NCBI GenBank assembly: GCA_029568995.1
Contig: JAKPYU010000019.1
Location: 1-50,799, forward strand
DNA length: 50,799 bases
Direction of reading: 5' to 3'
Source of the DNA: Candidatus Omnitrophota bacterium
Lineage (GTDB): Bacteria > Hinthialibacterota > Hinthialibacteria > Hinthialibacterales > JAKPRU01
The translations under genes were made by a program, and so were the position numbers. Position 1 is the first letter of the stretch. Each line of letters begins with the position of its first letter. The notes below the pieces were generated by a model that saw only the letters and a program-made list of their open reading frames with translations, was not told the origin of the DNA and ran no database searches. This document shows positions 1 to 10,060 of the stretch, one piece after another.

Positions 1-1
1 C

Positions 2-3000
2 TCGGTCACTCTTACAACCGCGGCGTGGAGTCAAATGTATATCCCTCTTCCGGATTTTGCTGCGGGCAATGAGCGGATCCATTTTGCCACCACGGTGGTC
101 TCGCCGAATTCCGGCCCGGTGGCGCTGCTCAGCATTCCCCTGTCGGTCAACGACTGGACCGCCAAGCCGCAGATCCGCCAGCAGAATTTAAGATCCATCA
201 CTTTCATCCTTGAAAATCTCGGCGGGCTGGATCTCTCCGATTTTCTGCCTCTCACCAAGGACGGCACGAGCGGAATCGCCCTGTATGCGGAGTCCGGCGA
301 TGTTCCCGAGTTCTTCAATTACTCCGAGGGCGATGCCACAAGCGATATTCCCCTGATTCTGAAATCCGCTCCCGCCGTGGTTCGTCTTGCCACCGGATAT
401 CAGATCACCTTTGAACCCGTATCGGTTGCGGGGTCTACGCAACTTCCTATCAACAGCGACGGATTCCCGGAATTCTATATTGTCGGCAAGACCAGCATCG
501 AACTGCGACAGGGCGATGCGTTTGAGGCCTATATGACTCCGGGGATGATTTCGATTGAGGATCGCGATCCCAATGTCGGCGTGTTCCGACGGTTCGACGA
601 TCATTTCCCCTCGGAGACATTCGCCAATAATTTCTCCACGCAGTTGGGTGGGCTGGCCGTACTTCCGGAGTTTCGACAGCGAGCGATCTTCCGGGGCGAT
701 ATTGTCCAGATTTACAACCGGACCACGGTCGGCCAGCGCATCATCAACCGCTCTGAGCCGACAACTATTCTGGCGATGGACCTGGTCGGCGCGCCCACTG
801 AGGAGTATTTCGTTAAGGAAATTCGTGTCAACTTCCTGGGGGTCGATTTGTATCCCATCAGCTGGTTGTATGGACCGGAGTTTCTGCCCGGCAATGTCGG
901 TCCGGGGTGGGTGCCGGGATTGGATTATATCAATGCTCCGTCCAGCTTCTACAGCAATCCATACGACTCATTCACGAGCCTGTTTATTAACGTTCCGAAG
1001 TTCCTTCAGAATCCCGCATGGTATGAAGTGTTTACACCTCCGCTTGCGATGCCCGACCAGCGGGGCCTGAGTGTTTTCAACCGTCAGAATCCCAATCGAG
1101 CCAAGTATCTGGCGGATCGTGGGATGGATGTCCCCACCCTGCTTTCACCCGAAATCTTTCTCGATCTGCTTCAGGACGGAGAAGGCGGCGTTTTCCTGTT
1201 CACGGAGGGCAGCAGCGGTGTGCAGGGTGTTTACGAAGCCAACTTGGATCGCCGACTGGCTTTGGGAGACGGGGTTCGGTTTGAGAGTCTGGATGTGACC
1301 ACACTTCCCCGCGAGATTATCAACCGGCTTCTTCCCACGGCCCTTCTGAAGTCCAGACATACAGCATTGCCCCGCGACCCGATCACCGGTGAAGTCCAGC
1401 TATCTTTCCTCTTGGATGATGTTCCCCTGGATTTCCTGTTGACGCCCCACTTGGCGCGTCTCATGGCCGAGTACTCCCAGTTCGAAGCGCCTTCGGGCCT
1501 GAAGATTAAGTCTCAGGTGATTGATGCTTACAAGGTTTCTCCCAGGGATTTCAGCTGGGATACCGGCAAGTATATTTTGGGCCTGTCTCGTGAGATGATC
1601 GATGCCCTGCTGGCGGATGCGGCCATCGAGTCCGCAGATGTGAACGGAGATTTCATTTATGACGGCGACGGGATCGACAACTGCACGGAACTGTATGGCC
1701 GCCAACTGATCAGCGGATTTACCATGGTGCTGCCGCTGTCCTCCAACAACCCGAAAGAGCTTCTCCGGATTCCCTCTTCGGATAGTGTGGCGCTGGATAC
1801 GGATCGCCCCGAACTCTATGTTGCTGTGAAGACGAGCGACAAGATCCGCAACCTGCACAGCGTTCTTCCGTTTATTCTTCCGGGCGATGTGACCATCGGC
1901 AAACAGTTGGAGCGTTTTGTTCGCGGAGCCACGGATATTGAAACATTGCCCTCGTACTCCAGGGTGGGGCAGCCGAGACTGGGACTGGATCGGCTCCTTC
2001 CCGAACGTCCCGGCGAGACACTGACGGTCACAAATCCCCTGATCGGACGTCCGCGACCGCAATTCACATTCCAGGATCTCACCGTGCCGGGGCCTGGAGA
2101 TAACGCAACCAATAACAATATTCTTTCAGGCCCGATGCTGGGTTCGCCCCCGAAAGCGGTCATCGGGATCAGTGCCGTGGATTACGGACAGAACGCCAAC
2201 CTGGCGTTCAACAACACAAGCGGAACCGATGAAGAGGCAATCTTCTTCACGGAAAACACCGTCTTCGACACCCTCACCGTCGATTTCCTTCCTCCGCCGG
2301 GTGAATCTCAGTTCAACACCGATATCATCAATGGTGTCACGACCGCCCAGGGAATCGACGCTGTCCTCAATCATCTGGTATCGGAACACCAGGTGATTCT
2401 CTATCAGGATGACGATACACCCATCGGTGACGAATTGGATAATGACGGCGACGGCATGGTTGATGAAGAAACCACGAACCTGATCGATGATGACGGCGAC
2501 GGTCTGATCGATGAAGACTGTGGCGATGGAGACCCGAAAGGGATTAACGGGGTTTTTGATGCGTACGACGACTTTTTCCTGCCGCTTGGCGACCACATTG
2601 GAAATTGTGTAATTCCGTCCGGCGGTGCGAACATGTGGGAAAGTGCTTACAAACGGGCCGTCAACCATGGTCTTTTTATACCCGATCCGCTGAATCCGGA
2701 TGAAGTGGGAGAGGAGATCACAGAAGATATGACGTTTTCGCCGCTGGTGGCGATCGGTGGCGGGGCATACCGTGCGATATTCGATTTGCGTGTATTGCGG
2801 ATCGGAACGCTTCCGTCCGGCTTGCGCGATACGATGGATCCGTCCCGGATCTTACTGTATTTCGGTCGGGAACCGGATGCGGGATTTGAGATTACGCCGG
2901 ACAAAGATACACCGACCATGGACCTGACTCTGCCGATCGCTAACCAACTTCCCTTTTTGATGCAGCCTTCTAAACCGGCCCTGGATGGGAAATTCTATCT

Positions 3001-6000
3001 GCCGGACTGGGGCGATATTTCTGATTTTGACGAAACGATCAGGAATGCGATCATCAGTGCTGCCGGATCTGAAACAAATCCGAAGATGATCAACCTCGGT
3101 ACGATTTATAACAAGAATGGGACCCCCATCGGCTTCATTGGAGCAGCGGGATCGATAGGGCTGAGAGATCTTCGATTCGCGGATCCGTACCTGATCTTCA
3201 ACCGGGTCGGCTTGGTTCCCCTGATTGGCAATGATCTGGGACTCACCGAGGGGAATCCGCAAGGGGGAAATCCTCCGGAAAATGCGTATTTCAGCCAGAA
3301 AGGATGGTTCTACACAAGTGGCATTGATGCAAATCAGCTAAACACTTATTTCGGCGAACTGATCGCCACAATGCTTGAGGCGCATGAGACGTTCCTGCAA
3401 TCTCTTCAAGACGTTATCGATGCCTGGAACGAGGAAGTCGAAGCCTATAACGAAGAGAAAATGGAAGCGGAAGATCCGAGCAGTATCGAGCCGCCGCAAT
3501 TCGATCCGGATTCCATTCCGCAACCGACCGAGATTACCATCACCGACCCAGCGGATGGTCTCGGTCTGGCCAGTGTGCCACCTTCAGATGAAATGTCTTA
3601 TGAGTACCAGCTCCAGATTCCGGACGAGGAATACGGACCTCTGCGTGGGAACGACTATTACGTGGTTCTTCGGGCTGCAAAGACCGCGGAAGTCGGCGAC
3701 CGGTTCCAGGTCCGCATGGGTTCCGGGGCCATTACCTATCTATCTTTTACGGATACCAACCAGGTCTATTCCGACCGATTCCCGGGCAAAAGCACCGGCT
3801 CGGTGGTCACATCGGCCCTTGTCGTGCGCAGCGCGAATGTCCCGCCGACCTTCAAGTTCCTGTCCCCGAAAGCCGGGCGGAATTACGCGGACGAGTATCA
3901 GCAGTATGAGATTTCCTGGCAGGCGACCGACCCGGATAACGACGCCACGATCACTCTTTATGTCGACAGTGATAACAAGGGATTCGACGGGTCCCTGCTG
4001 GTGGCCGGGCTGACCGAGGGCGTGGACACCCGGTACAAGATGAACCTGGTGGAAGATATTCCGGGATTCGATCCGGCCCTGGATTATTACATCTATGCCA
4101 GTATCACCGATGGAATCAGCGAACCGCAGTTGATTTACGCGGACGGTCCGGTTGCGCTGGGCAGCACAGGATCTCCCGGGGGCGGCGCGATTCCCATCGA
4201 CCCGACAGGCGACCCGGTGGATTACTACAAGCTGGTCAGTGATGGCCGCATCTTCAACCTGGGCGAAGCGCCCGGATTGAGCGATGTCACCGCCCTGGGT
4301 GGCACAACGCTTGCCATCGATATGGAACTGACCGCCGATTATTCGGGCGCAGCTGTTCTGGCGACCGATGGCCGGGTGTTCGCAATCGGGAATGTCGGTG
4401 TCTTCAGCGATAAAATCGCGGCGGATGGGGAGATCGTGTTCCCGTCCAATCCCATCGACAATCCGAGCTCGGGAGTGACCATGAATTCCGCATGTGACCT
4501 GGAGGTGGATTTCGAGCGGGGAACGATCTTCATCCTGGACATGGATGGAGATTTTGTCGTGCTGGGCACAGAGCCGTCGAGAAATCTCGCCCCCACAATC
4601 CGACTCCCCGGTGTGGATATCTACCGGGATATGGAATTGACGCCGGATGGTGAGGGGATGTATTTCCTGACGTTCGCGGGCGATATCTACGGGAGCGGGA
4701 CGGCAAGCGGATACAACCGGAGCCTGGGATTCGGACAGGATCTGGCACGGGATATCGAGCCGGTCATCGCCGGCAACGGTGTCTCCGGGATTATCGCCTT
4801 GGATGCATACGGTCGCATGTACGGGCTGGGAGCCGACCTCCCGCCGTATCGGCCGCCGGTTTCCGATGAGCCTCTGTTCCGCAGCATGGCGAAAATCGCC
4901 GGGAAAGAGCGCGCTTATCTTCTGGCGGATGGCGGCGGGCATGTCTATGCCGCTACCCATGAGGCGATCCTCATGCCGAAAGACGCCGCTTTGTTCGGCG
5001 ACGAACCGGGGATGCAGGATGACCGCGTGGTGGATATCGAGTCCGCCGCATACAATCTCCGCGATATCCCCGGCCTTATTAACGATCTACTTCTTGCATA
5101 CGCAAACGAAGACACAAAGTCGATTCTCGCCCTGACTTCATCCGATTACAGCGATGTTCAAGGTATGAACCGTGCCAAACTCTCAACCTCCCTGGGGAAT
5201 TTCTTCGACTTCTACCACATGAAATCCATGCGGGTCGGAGTGGCCGAGGATGCTTTGATGGTTACCTTCCAGGGCAACAAGGTGATTGTTGCGGCCCAGG
5301 TGGAAACCACCTACTTCCTCCCGCAGGTCAACCGGCTCGTCCCGGAAGTGGAAGAGACGCAGACAGTTTACGCGGATATCCAGGGTTTCCCGAACGAAGG
5401 CGGTTCGGAAGCGGGATTCCCGTTCAGTCAGACTGTCACAATGCGGGAAGTCGGTGACGGACGCGGATGGAATCTGAGTGTCTACGATATTGACAACACA
5501 ATGAATCAAAGCCTCACCGAATTCAGTTGGGACGAATTTGAGGGTGCGGAGAATACCACCAAGCTGCAGTCGCTTATTGCCGCTCCGGGAAATCGTCGCG
5601 TGGAGTATTTCGGATTCCAGAGCAAGGGTCCCGAGCGACAGAGGCGGATCAAGTTCAATTATCATGGACCCGGAAGACTTAATACGTTCATGTTCTGGTT
5701 CCAGCAGATGGTGTACAACATTTACTATGGTCCCCCGGTTATGGAGATAATCTGGTATCAGGGGGATATTGCCTCCTGGCAGAGTGATGCATTTGAGATC
5801 CAGATGGAAAACATCAACGGGAAGTTCCAGATCACCAGTATCCGGATGCCGCAACGGCTGCGGGTCAACACCAATGGCTCGGAGATTTCTGCGAATTCCG
5901 AATCGGAACCGGCTCCATTGGAAGACGAGTTGGAGGTTGAAATCCCGGATGGATTCTCGTTCACCAGTGGCTCAATGGTGGTCACTCTTCAGCCCGGCGA

Positions 6001-6349
6001 TGCCGATATCGTACTGGAATCTGCCGAGCGGCTCGCGGTCACCAATAAGAACCAGGGCATTATGAACCTCGGCAAGAGCATCGACATTTTCGCTGTCAGC
6101 GCTCAGGAACTTCTGAACAGCATCAGCCGGTTTAATGTCATGGTCGACAACCTGGATACGGAGGCGAATAGCGTCTTTTCCACCAACGTGGTTCCGGGTA
6201 ATTCCTACTTTGTGATCTTGCGTGACGGAGTTCACTTTGCCTTGATGCGGATTCTTCAGCGGTTGGACCTGGAGGAGGGCGAAACGGCAGAGGAAATCTA
6301 CTTCGAGTGGGTGTATCGGAGCGATTTCGTATTGCCCAAGAATTTCTGA
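2..6349 (+). CDS. Giant exported repeat/propeller protein, 5' truncated by window edge
   Basis: The frame is open from base 2, so the gene begins left of the window. The first ATG (35) is followed by beta-strand-like sequence, not a signal peptide, so it is probably internal. Numbering from that ATG, 2104 residues are visible. Residues about 790-835 hold two DxDxDG-type calcium-binding repeats (LDNDGDG and DDDGDGLIDED). About 1115-1165 is an acidic helix followed by a Pro-rich linker. About 1268-1375 is an Ig/cadherin-like domain (PPTFKFLSP, ATDPDND). A Gly-rich linker follows, then about 1390-1669 repeats a pattern of D-x-E-L, DG and G-x-G strands that fits a beta-propeller. About 1670-1760 resembles an NTF2-like fold (weak). 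No C-terminal anchor or sorting signal is visible. Architecture suggests an extracellular or surface protein; the function is not recognisable. Domain calls are by eye. Confidence 0.85.
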   Translation, partial: SVTLTTAAWSQMYIPLPDFAAGNERIHFATTVVSPNSGPVALLSIPLSVNDWTAKPQIRQQNLRSITFILENLGGLDLSDFLPLTKDGTSGIALYAESGDVPEFFNYSEGDATSDIPLILKSAPAVVRLATGYQITFEPVSVAGSTQLPINSDGFPEFYIVGKTSIELRQGDAFEAYMTPGMISIEDRDPNVGVFRRFDDHFPSETFANNFSTQLGGLAVLPEFRQRAIFRGDIVQIYNRTTVGQRIINRSEPTTILAMDLVGAPTEEYFVKEIRVNFLGVDLYPISWLYGPEFLPGNVGPGWVPGLDYINAPSSFYSNPYDSFTSLFINVPKFLQNPAWYEVFTPPLAMPDQRGLSVFNRQNPNRAKYLADRGMDVPTLLSPEIFLDLLQDGEGGVFLFTEGSSGVQGVYEANLDRRLALGDGVRFESLDVTTLPREIINRLLPTALLKSRHTALPRDPITGEVQLSFLLDDVPLDFLLTPHLARLMAEYSQFEAPSGLKIKSQVIDAYKVSPRDFSWDTGKYILGLSREMIDALLADAAIESADVNGDFIYDGDGIDNCTELYGRQLISGFTMVLPLSSNNPKELLRIPSSDSVALDTDRPELYVAVKTSDKIRNLHSVLPFILPGDVTIGKQLERFVRGATDIETLPSYSRVGQPRLGLDRLLPERPGETLTVTNPLIGRPRPQFTFQDLTVPGPGDNATNNNILSGPMLGSPPKAVIGISAVDYGQNANLAFNNTSGTDEEAIFFTENTVFDTLTVDFLPPPGESQFNTDIINGVTTAQGIDAVLNHLVSEHQVILYQDDDTPIGDELDNDGDGMVDEETTNLIDDDGDGLIDEDCGDGDPKGINGVFDAYDDFFLPLGDHIGNCVIPSGGANMWESAYKRAVNHGLFIPDPLNPDEVGEEITEDMTFSPLVAIGGGAYRAIFDLRVLRIGTLPSGLRDTMDPSRILLYFGREPDAGFEITPDKDTPTMDLTLPIANQLPFLMQPSKPALDGKFYLPDWGDISDFDETIRNAIISAAGSETNPKMINLGTIYNKNGTPIGFIGAAGSIGLRDLRFADPYLIFNRVGLVPLIGNDLGLTEGNPQGGNPPENAYFSQKGWFYTSGIDANQLNTYFGELIATMLEAHETFLQSLQDVIDAWNEEVEAYNEEKMEAEDPSSIEPPQFDPDSIPQPTEITITDPADGLGLASVPPSDEMSYEYQLQIPDEEYGPLRGNDYYVVLRAAKTAEVGDRFQVRMGSGAITYLSFTDTNQVYSDRFPGKSTGSVVTSALVVRSANVPPTFKFLSPKAGRNYADEYQQYEISWQATDPDNDATITLYVDSDNKGFDGSLLVAGLTEGVDTRYKMNLVEDIPGFDPALDYYIYASITDGISEPQLIYADGPVALGSTGSPGGGAIPIDPTGDPVDYYKLVSDGRIFNLGEAPGLSDVTALGGTTLAIDMELTADYSGAAVLATDGRVFAIGNVGVFSDKIAADGEIVFPSNPIDNPSSGVTMNSACDLEVDFERGTIFILDMDGDFVVLGTEPSRNLAPTIRLPGVDIYRDMELTPDGEGMYFLTFAGDIYGSGTASGYNRSLGFGQDLARDIEPVIAGNGVSGIIALDAYGRMYGLGADLPPYRPPVSDEPLFRSMAKIAGKERAYLLADGGGHVYAATHEAILMPKDAALFGDEPGMQDDRVVDIESAAYNLRDIPGLINDLLLAYANEDTKSILALTSSDYSDVQGMNRAKLSTSLGNFFDFYHMKSMRVGVAEDALMVTFQGNKVIVAAQVETTYFLPQVNRLVPEVEETQTVYADIQGFPNEGGSEAGFPFSQTVTMREVGDGRGWNLSVYDIDNTMNQSLTEFSWDEFEGAENTTKLQSLIAAPGNRRVEYFGFQSKGPERQRRIKFNYHGPGRLNTFMFWFQQMVYNIYYGPPVMEIIWYQGDIASWQSDAFEIQMENINGKFQITSIRMPQRLRVNTNGSEISANSESEPAPLEDELEVEIPDGFSFTSGSMVVTLQPGDADIVLESAERLAVTNKNQGIMNLGKSIDIFAVSAQELLNSISRFNVMVDNLDTEANSVFSTNVVPGNSYFVILRDGVHFALMRILQRLDLEEGETAEEIYFEWVYRSDFVLPKNF

Positions 6350-6374
6350 TCGCGTTGAGTGCGTTGATATTTCC

Positions 6375-6414
6375 GTAACGGCATTCGTCTTCCCCGGCGA
6401 ATGCCGTTACTTTT
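6375..6414 (+). terminator. Rho-independent terminator after giant gene
   Basis: A perfect 13-bp inverted repeat, GTAACGGCATTCG and CGAATGCCGTTAC, has a 10-nt loop and is followed at once by TTTT. It starts 26 bases after the giant gene's stop codon and separates that gene from the envelope operon that begins at 6517. Confidence 0.85.
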
Positions 6415-6455
6415 CCCATTTCAGGGCGTAAGATTGTCATGTCTGAACTCTTCTT

Positions 6456-6490
6456 CCTCACCCTTTGGGAAGAGGGATCGGGGGGAGGGG
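6456..6490. repeat. Dispersed CCCTCACCC/GGGAGAGGG-type palindromic element, degenerate copy
   Basis: The sequence CTCACCCTTTGGGAAGAGGG followed by ATCGGGGGGAGGGG is a degenerate, opposite-orientation relative of the element at 48125-48160. Such G-runs facing C-runs form REP-like imperfect palindromes seen between genes in many bacterial genomes. An ORF can be extended upstream through this element (from 6439), but that extension encodes only the repeat. Confidence 0.6.
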
Positions 6491-6516
6491 AAAAATCCAA
6501 TACGAGTGTCGAATTC

Positions 6517-7449
6517 ATGCGCCTGACTATCCTGATTCCGTTGCTGATTCTGATCGCTGCCCTTCTGCTGATCGGAATCGTTCTGTTTTCCGGCTCCCGA
6601 ATGGAGTCCGGCCCGTACCAACTCGCCGCTCTGCCGACTCCGGATCTCATTCCGCCGATTTCCACTCCGACCCCATCGGCGGACACCTTTGTGGAGTTGT
6701 TCCCCACCATTGTCATCCCCACTCGCGCGCCTTTGATGGAGGAACCATCGGTCATTCCTGAACCCATCCCACAGCCGGAGCAGACACCCGACGAGGTGGT
6801 TCCCCCGGTCCAGCCCGGACGGAATGCCCTGATCAACCTCCTGCTGAACTGGAACTATACTGACTTCACACAGATCGCCTCCACAAAGCGTGGGCGTCTC
6901 GAACATTTCGGAACGAAAGAACAACGCGAGGTCACGGAAGGGATGCCGTTTGAGAACGATATTGTGGTGGCTGCGCTCTCTCCGGAAGCGGCGGTGATGC
7001 AACTCGGTTCCGCCACTTACGCCCTTCCTCTGATCAAGATTCCTGCATTCTTGGAGAGTCTCAAGAACCGAAAGGGACCGCTTACTCCCGAAGAGCAGCA
7101 ACAGGGATTGGACTACTACATGAAAATCTTCGGAAACAAGATGCAGGAACTCTCAAAAGACTACCGTCCCCTTCCCGGTGTCAACCTCCCCAAACCTCCA
7201 AGCAAGGAGGAAATCGAGACGAGAAAGCGACAATATATGGAGGTCTTCGGCAAGCAGTATAAGCAGGAACAGGCCTTAACCGGGCAACAGAATCTCGATT
7301 CCGCCGAAACACAACGCCAGAACTTCGAGCGGTACTGGAAAACCTATCATCCCGATCAGCCCATGCCCACCTTTATCCCTCAACCGGTGGAATCATTGCC
7401 GTTTACCGGATCTATACCGGTCGGAACGCCTATCCAATCTGCCCAATGA
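6517..7449 (+). CDS. Membrane-anchored Pro-rich hypothetical protein
   Basis: The product is 310 residues. The start at 6517 (MRLTILIP) is chosen over the upstream ATG at 6439 because the extra 26 residues are translated from the repeat at 6456-6490. Residues about 2-25 form one strongly hydrophobic helix, acting as an N-terminal anchor or uncleaved signal. It is followed by a Pro/Thr/Glu-rich linker to about residue 105, then a charged, helix-rich C-terminal domain with many Gln, Lys and Glu. It matches no family I recognise. It starts an operon: its TGA overlaps an ATG (ATGA at 7446) and is 53 nt before the preferred start of the next gene. The topology suggests a periplasmic domain tethered to the inner membrane, perhaps a scaffold working with the following Wzz-like protein (inference). 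Confidence 0.75.
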   Translation: MRLTILIPLLILIAALLLIGIVLFSGSRMESGPYQLAALPTPDLIPPISTPTPSADTFVELFPTIVIPTRAPLMEEPSVIPEPIPQPEQTPDEVVPPVQPGRNALINLLLNWNYTDFTQIASTKRGRLEHFGTKEQREVTEGMPFENDIVVAALSPEAAVMQLGSATYALPLIKIPAFLESLKNRKGPLTPEEQQQGLDYYMKIFGNKMQELSKDYRPLPGVNLPKPPSKEEIETRKRQYMEVFGKQYKQEQALTGQQNLDSAETQRQNFERYWKTYHPDQPMPTFIPQPVESLPFTGSIPVGTPIQSAQ

Positions 7450-7502
7450 GAGGTCAATCTGCTATGTTGATGAACTTGGCGATTTCTACCCGGAGACCAC
7501 CG

Positions 7503-8771
7503 ATGTTTCGCCGGTTTCGCTTTTCTTCCGCAGTTTTGATGACCGTGATGAGCCTTGTCCCGCTGTGCTTCACGCATTGCGGAAAGTCGTCTCCGCCTGC
7601 CATCTCCTCGGAAAGCACCCCGACTCCTTCCATGGCCTCTCCGACTATCGTCGAAGCGACACCGACTTTGGAGGCTCAAGTCTCCGCATGGGATCAGACG
7701 GTCATCCTCCAATTGGGGGATGAAACGATTACCTATGATCGCATTCGTGGGTATATGGACCCTCGAAAAGCGGCTTTGATGTCTCAAGTGTCTGGCAAGA
7801 CAGACCTCCAGCCGTATCTGGTTGAGCAATTGGACAAAAAAATAGAGCAGGTCATCTCTCAGTGGCTCCTGCTGAAAGAGGCTCAACAGAACAAGCTGGA
7901 GGCGACTCCACAGGACATCGAAGCCTTCCTGGCCCAGGCAAAGGCGTTCTTCAAGGATGAGAAGCAATATGCCGCCTATCTCGATTCATTCCGTCAGCGG
8001 GGAACCAACCTGGAGCAGCTGATTGCCAACCAAATCCTGATTACGAAAATGGAGAGCCTCCTGAAGAAGAAATTCCTTGAAGAAGCCACACCCGAAGAGA
8101 AGAAGAAGTGGTATGACGCCAATGTGGAGAAGTGTTTCTCTCCTCCCGCGAGAACGGATGTCCGGCGGGTCTGCCTGCTTTACGGCGAGAAACGAACTCC
8201 GGAAGAGGCAAGCCAGGAATTACGGGGACTCCTGACCGAAGTGCAGAAAAAGTTCGAAACCGTGCAAGACGTGACCGACCGAATCGAGATCATGAAAGAA
8301 ATGGCCATCAACCATTCCGAGACGGAGGATGCCCGGTTCAGCTCCGGCTTGCACAATGTCTACCATGTTCCCGAAGCGTGGGCCGCTCTTGGGAAGGAAT
8401 ACTGCGATGGGCTTCTCAAGGTTCCGCTTTACGAACTCTCGGATATTTTGCCGATTCCTTCAGGTTACGCATTTGTTTATGTGACTCGCAAAGTCGGCGG
8501 AATAGTGCAGTCTTTCGACAATCCCACGGTCCAGGGGCTTCTGCCGCAACTCATCTTGCGGGAGAAAACGCAGGCTTGGAAAGAGGCGAAGAGCGCAGAA
8601 CACCACGTGCAGTTCTTCCAGGATCGCTTGGCAGAGTGCGTGCAAAAGGACTTGGAGACGGCCAAAGAGGCGCAATCGATGGCGGACCTGTCTGGGGGCG
8701 AGAGTGCTTCTGCGATTCCCGAGACAGCCACGCCATTATCCGGAAAGGGGTTTGCAGCGGATGAACGTTGA
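7503..8771 (+). CDS. SurA/PpiC-like peptidyl-prolyl isomerase lipoprotein
   Basis: The product is 422 residues. The start at 7503 is preferred because GGAG lies 7 nt upstream and a lipoprotein-like signal follows (MFRRFRF, a hydrophobic stretch, then FTHC-GKSS at Cys26). An alternative in-frame ATG at 7446 overlaps the previous stop. The lipobox is not canonical. The N-terminal half resembles the SurA N-domain: ILQLGDETITYDRI, then a long helical segment ending near KKKFLEEATPEEKKKWY. The C-terminal part fits a divergent parvulin domain, with DVRRVCLLYG, SETEDARFSSGLH and LPIPSGYAFVYV matching in order the usual strand, the S-x-D-xx-GG-x-L region and the GYHII strand. The likely role is chaperone or prolyl isomerase for exported proteins. 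It overlaps the Wzz-like gene by 11 nt. Confidence 0.75.
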   Translation: MFRRFRFSSAVLMTVMSLVPLCFTHCGKSSPPAISSESTPTPSMASPTIVEATPTLEAQVSAWDQTVILQLGDETITYDRIRGYMDPRKAALMSQVSGKTDLQPYLVEQLDKKIEQVISQWLLLKEAQQNKLEATPQDIEAFLAQAKAFFKDEKQYAAYLDSFRQRGTNLEQLIANQILITKMESLLKKKFLEEATPEEKKKWYDANVEKCFSPPARTDVRRVCLLYGEKRTPEEASQELRGLLTEVQKKFETVQDVTDRIEIMKEMAINHSETEDARFSSGLHNVYHVPEAWAALGKEYCDGLLKVPLYELSDILPIPSGYAFVYVTRKVGGIVQSFDNPTVQGLLPQLILREKTQAWKEAKSAEHHVQFFQDRLAECVQKDLETAKEAQSMADLSGGESASAIPETATPLSGKGFAADER

Positions 8772-10014
8772 ACGGGAAATTGACCTGGCTTCCGTGTATC
8801 GCGTCGTTTGGGAACGGGGAAAACGGATTCTGATTGTCACGTTTGTTGTGATGGTTTTCTCCTACCTTGCGACTTTGTCTATGACCAAACGGTACGGCGC
8901 GATGGCCGAGGTGGAGGTGAGACCCTCCCACGTCGGCGAGCACGCCATGCAGAACTGGCCTATCCCAATTGAGGCTCAGGCAAGGTATATTGAAGGCGAC
9001 GATACGCTCAAAGCGGTCATCGACGAATTGAAACTTGCTGAGGAACCATTCGAAATCAAGAAGGTTGATCAGTTGGCTTCTCGAATCAGTGTTTCCAAGT
9101 ACAAGGAGACCAGCATCATTCGGGTGTATGCCGAGATGGAGACATCCGAAATGGCCGCGAAAGTCGCCAATAAGCTGGCCCAGAAAGGCATTGAAAAGAA
9201 TCTCGCCTTTCTTGTCCAGGAGGCAAGTCGAACCGCGCAGCTGCTGGATGAGACACTATCCGCTCGAATGATCGCCAATGCCAGCCGGGAGACAAACTAC
9301 CTGCTGGCTCAGAAACAGTATGAATTAGAAAAACTTCAGAAATATCTCGATAATTTGTACAGCCAGTGGCAGTTAAGAATGAGCGAACGGGAGAATCTGC
9401 TTATCTCCGATCGCGAGCTTACGGCTCGTGTGGCCAGCCTGGAAGAGGCGATTCAACACCAGCCGGAGAAGATCTACCTGACACGGGCGCTCTCTGAGGA
9501 GGCCGTGCTGTTAGAGATGATTCGCAGTGCCACGCCGGATGTGAAAGGCTCACGGCTGCCGGATCTCTCGTTGACCATCGAATCTCCCAACCCGGAGCAT
9601 TATGCTCTTGTTGCCGAAAAGGATCGTCTCGAGGCGCAGCTCAAGGGGGATCAGGCGAAGCTGGCCCAAATCGAAGCGACGCTGCCGGGACTGGAGAACC
9701 AAGTCCGGGAAACGCAGAACAAATTCTATGACGCCAACATGGAAGTTGCGCGCCTGAAAGCGGAATACGACCGATCCTACGAGATATTCGGCGGTATCGA
9801 CAAGGAACTCGGATGGGCTTTCACAACCATTTTTTCCGAGCGGTACGAAATGATTCAGGTCAACCAGGCTCTCGCGAAGGACGCGGTCGCCAGTCCCAAC
9901 CGACCCGCTGTCGTTGTCCTGTCCGGCTCGCTGGCCTTTCTCATGGCACTCGCCTATTTTCTGTTGAAAGACCTTTATGGCATCGCCCAGAAGAAGGAGA
10001 GCGTATCCGCATAG
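8761..10014 (+). CDS. Wzz/chain-length-determinant-like polysaccharide co-polymerase
   Basis: The product is 417 residues. The ATG at 8761 gives MNVEREIDLASVYRVVWERGKR, a typical Wzz N-terminus directly before TM1 (about residues 22-42). Upstream in-frame codons from 8704 lie inside the previous gene. A periplasmic mixed domain follows, then long coiled-coil segments (about 150-235 and 285-370) rich in Glu, Gln, Ala and Leu. A Pro-containing C-terminal TM2 (about 385-408, SPNRPAVVVLSGSLAFLMAL) completes the PCP topology. There is no C-terminal tyrosine kinase domain and no kinase gene nearby. The family sets the chain length of O-antigen, capsule or exopolysaccharide and forms ring oligomers in the inner membrane. 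Translational coupling to the isomerase gene and proximity to the YfhO-like gene suggest surface glycan assembly. Confidence 0.8.
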   Translation: MNVEREIDLASVYRVVWERGKRILIVTFVVMVFSYLATLSMTKRYGAMAEVEVRPSHVGEHAMQNWPIPIEAQARYIEGDDTLKAVIDELKLAEEPFEIKKVDQLASRISVSKYKETSIIRVYAEMETSEMAAKVANKLAQKGIEKNLAFLVQEASRTAQLLDETLSARMIANASRETNYLLAQKQYELEKLQKYLDNLYSQWQLRMSERENLLISDRELTARVASLEEAIQHQPEKIYLTRALSEEAVLLEMIRSATPDVKGSRLPDLSLTIESPNPEHYALVAEKDRLEAQLKGDQAKLAQIEATLPGLENQVRETQNKFYDANMEVARLKAEYDRSYEIFGGIDKELGWAFTTIFSERYEMIQVNQALAKDAVASPNRPAVVVLSGSLAFLMALAYFLLKDLYGIAQKKESVSA

Positions 10015-10060
10015 GCCGGCGATCCGCCGTTTCGCAGAATAGCAGGGTTGTGAAAGAAAC

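Noticed and set aside
3740-4960. 406-residue open frame on the - strand opposite the giant gene
   Set aside because: It is antisense to clear coding sequence with recognisable domains, has no family motif and a composition dominated by Arg, Gly and His, as expected for a shadow frame.
6439-6516. N-terminal extension of the membrane-anchored gene at 6517
   Set aside because: The added residues come from the degenerate palindromic element, and the hydrophobic anchor starts directly after the ATG at 6517.
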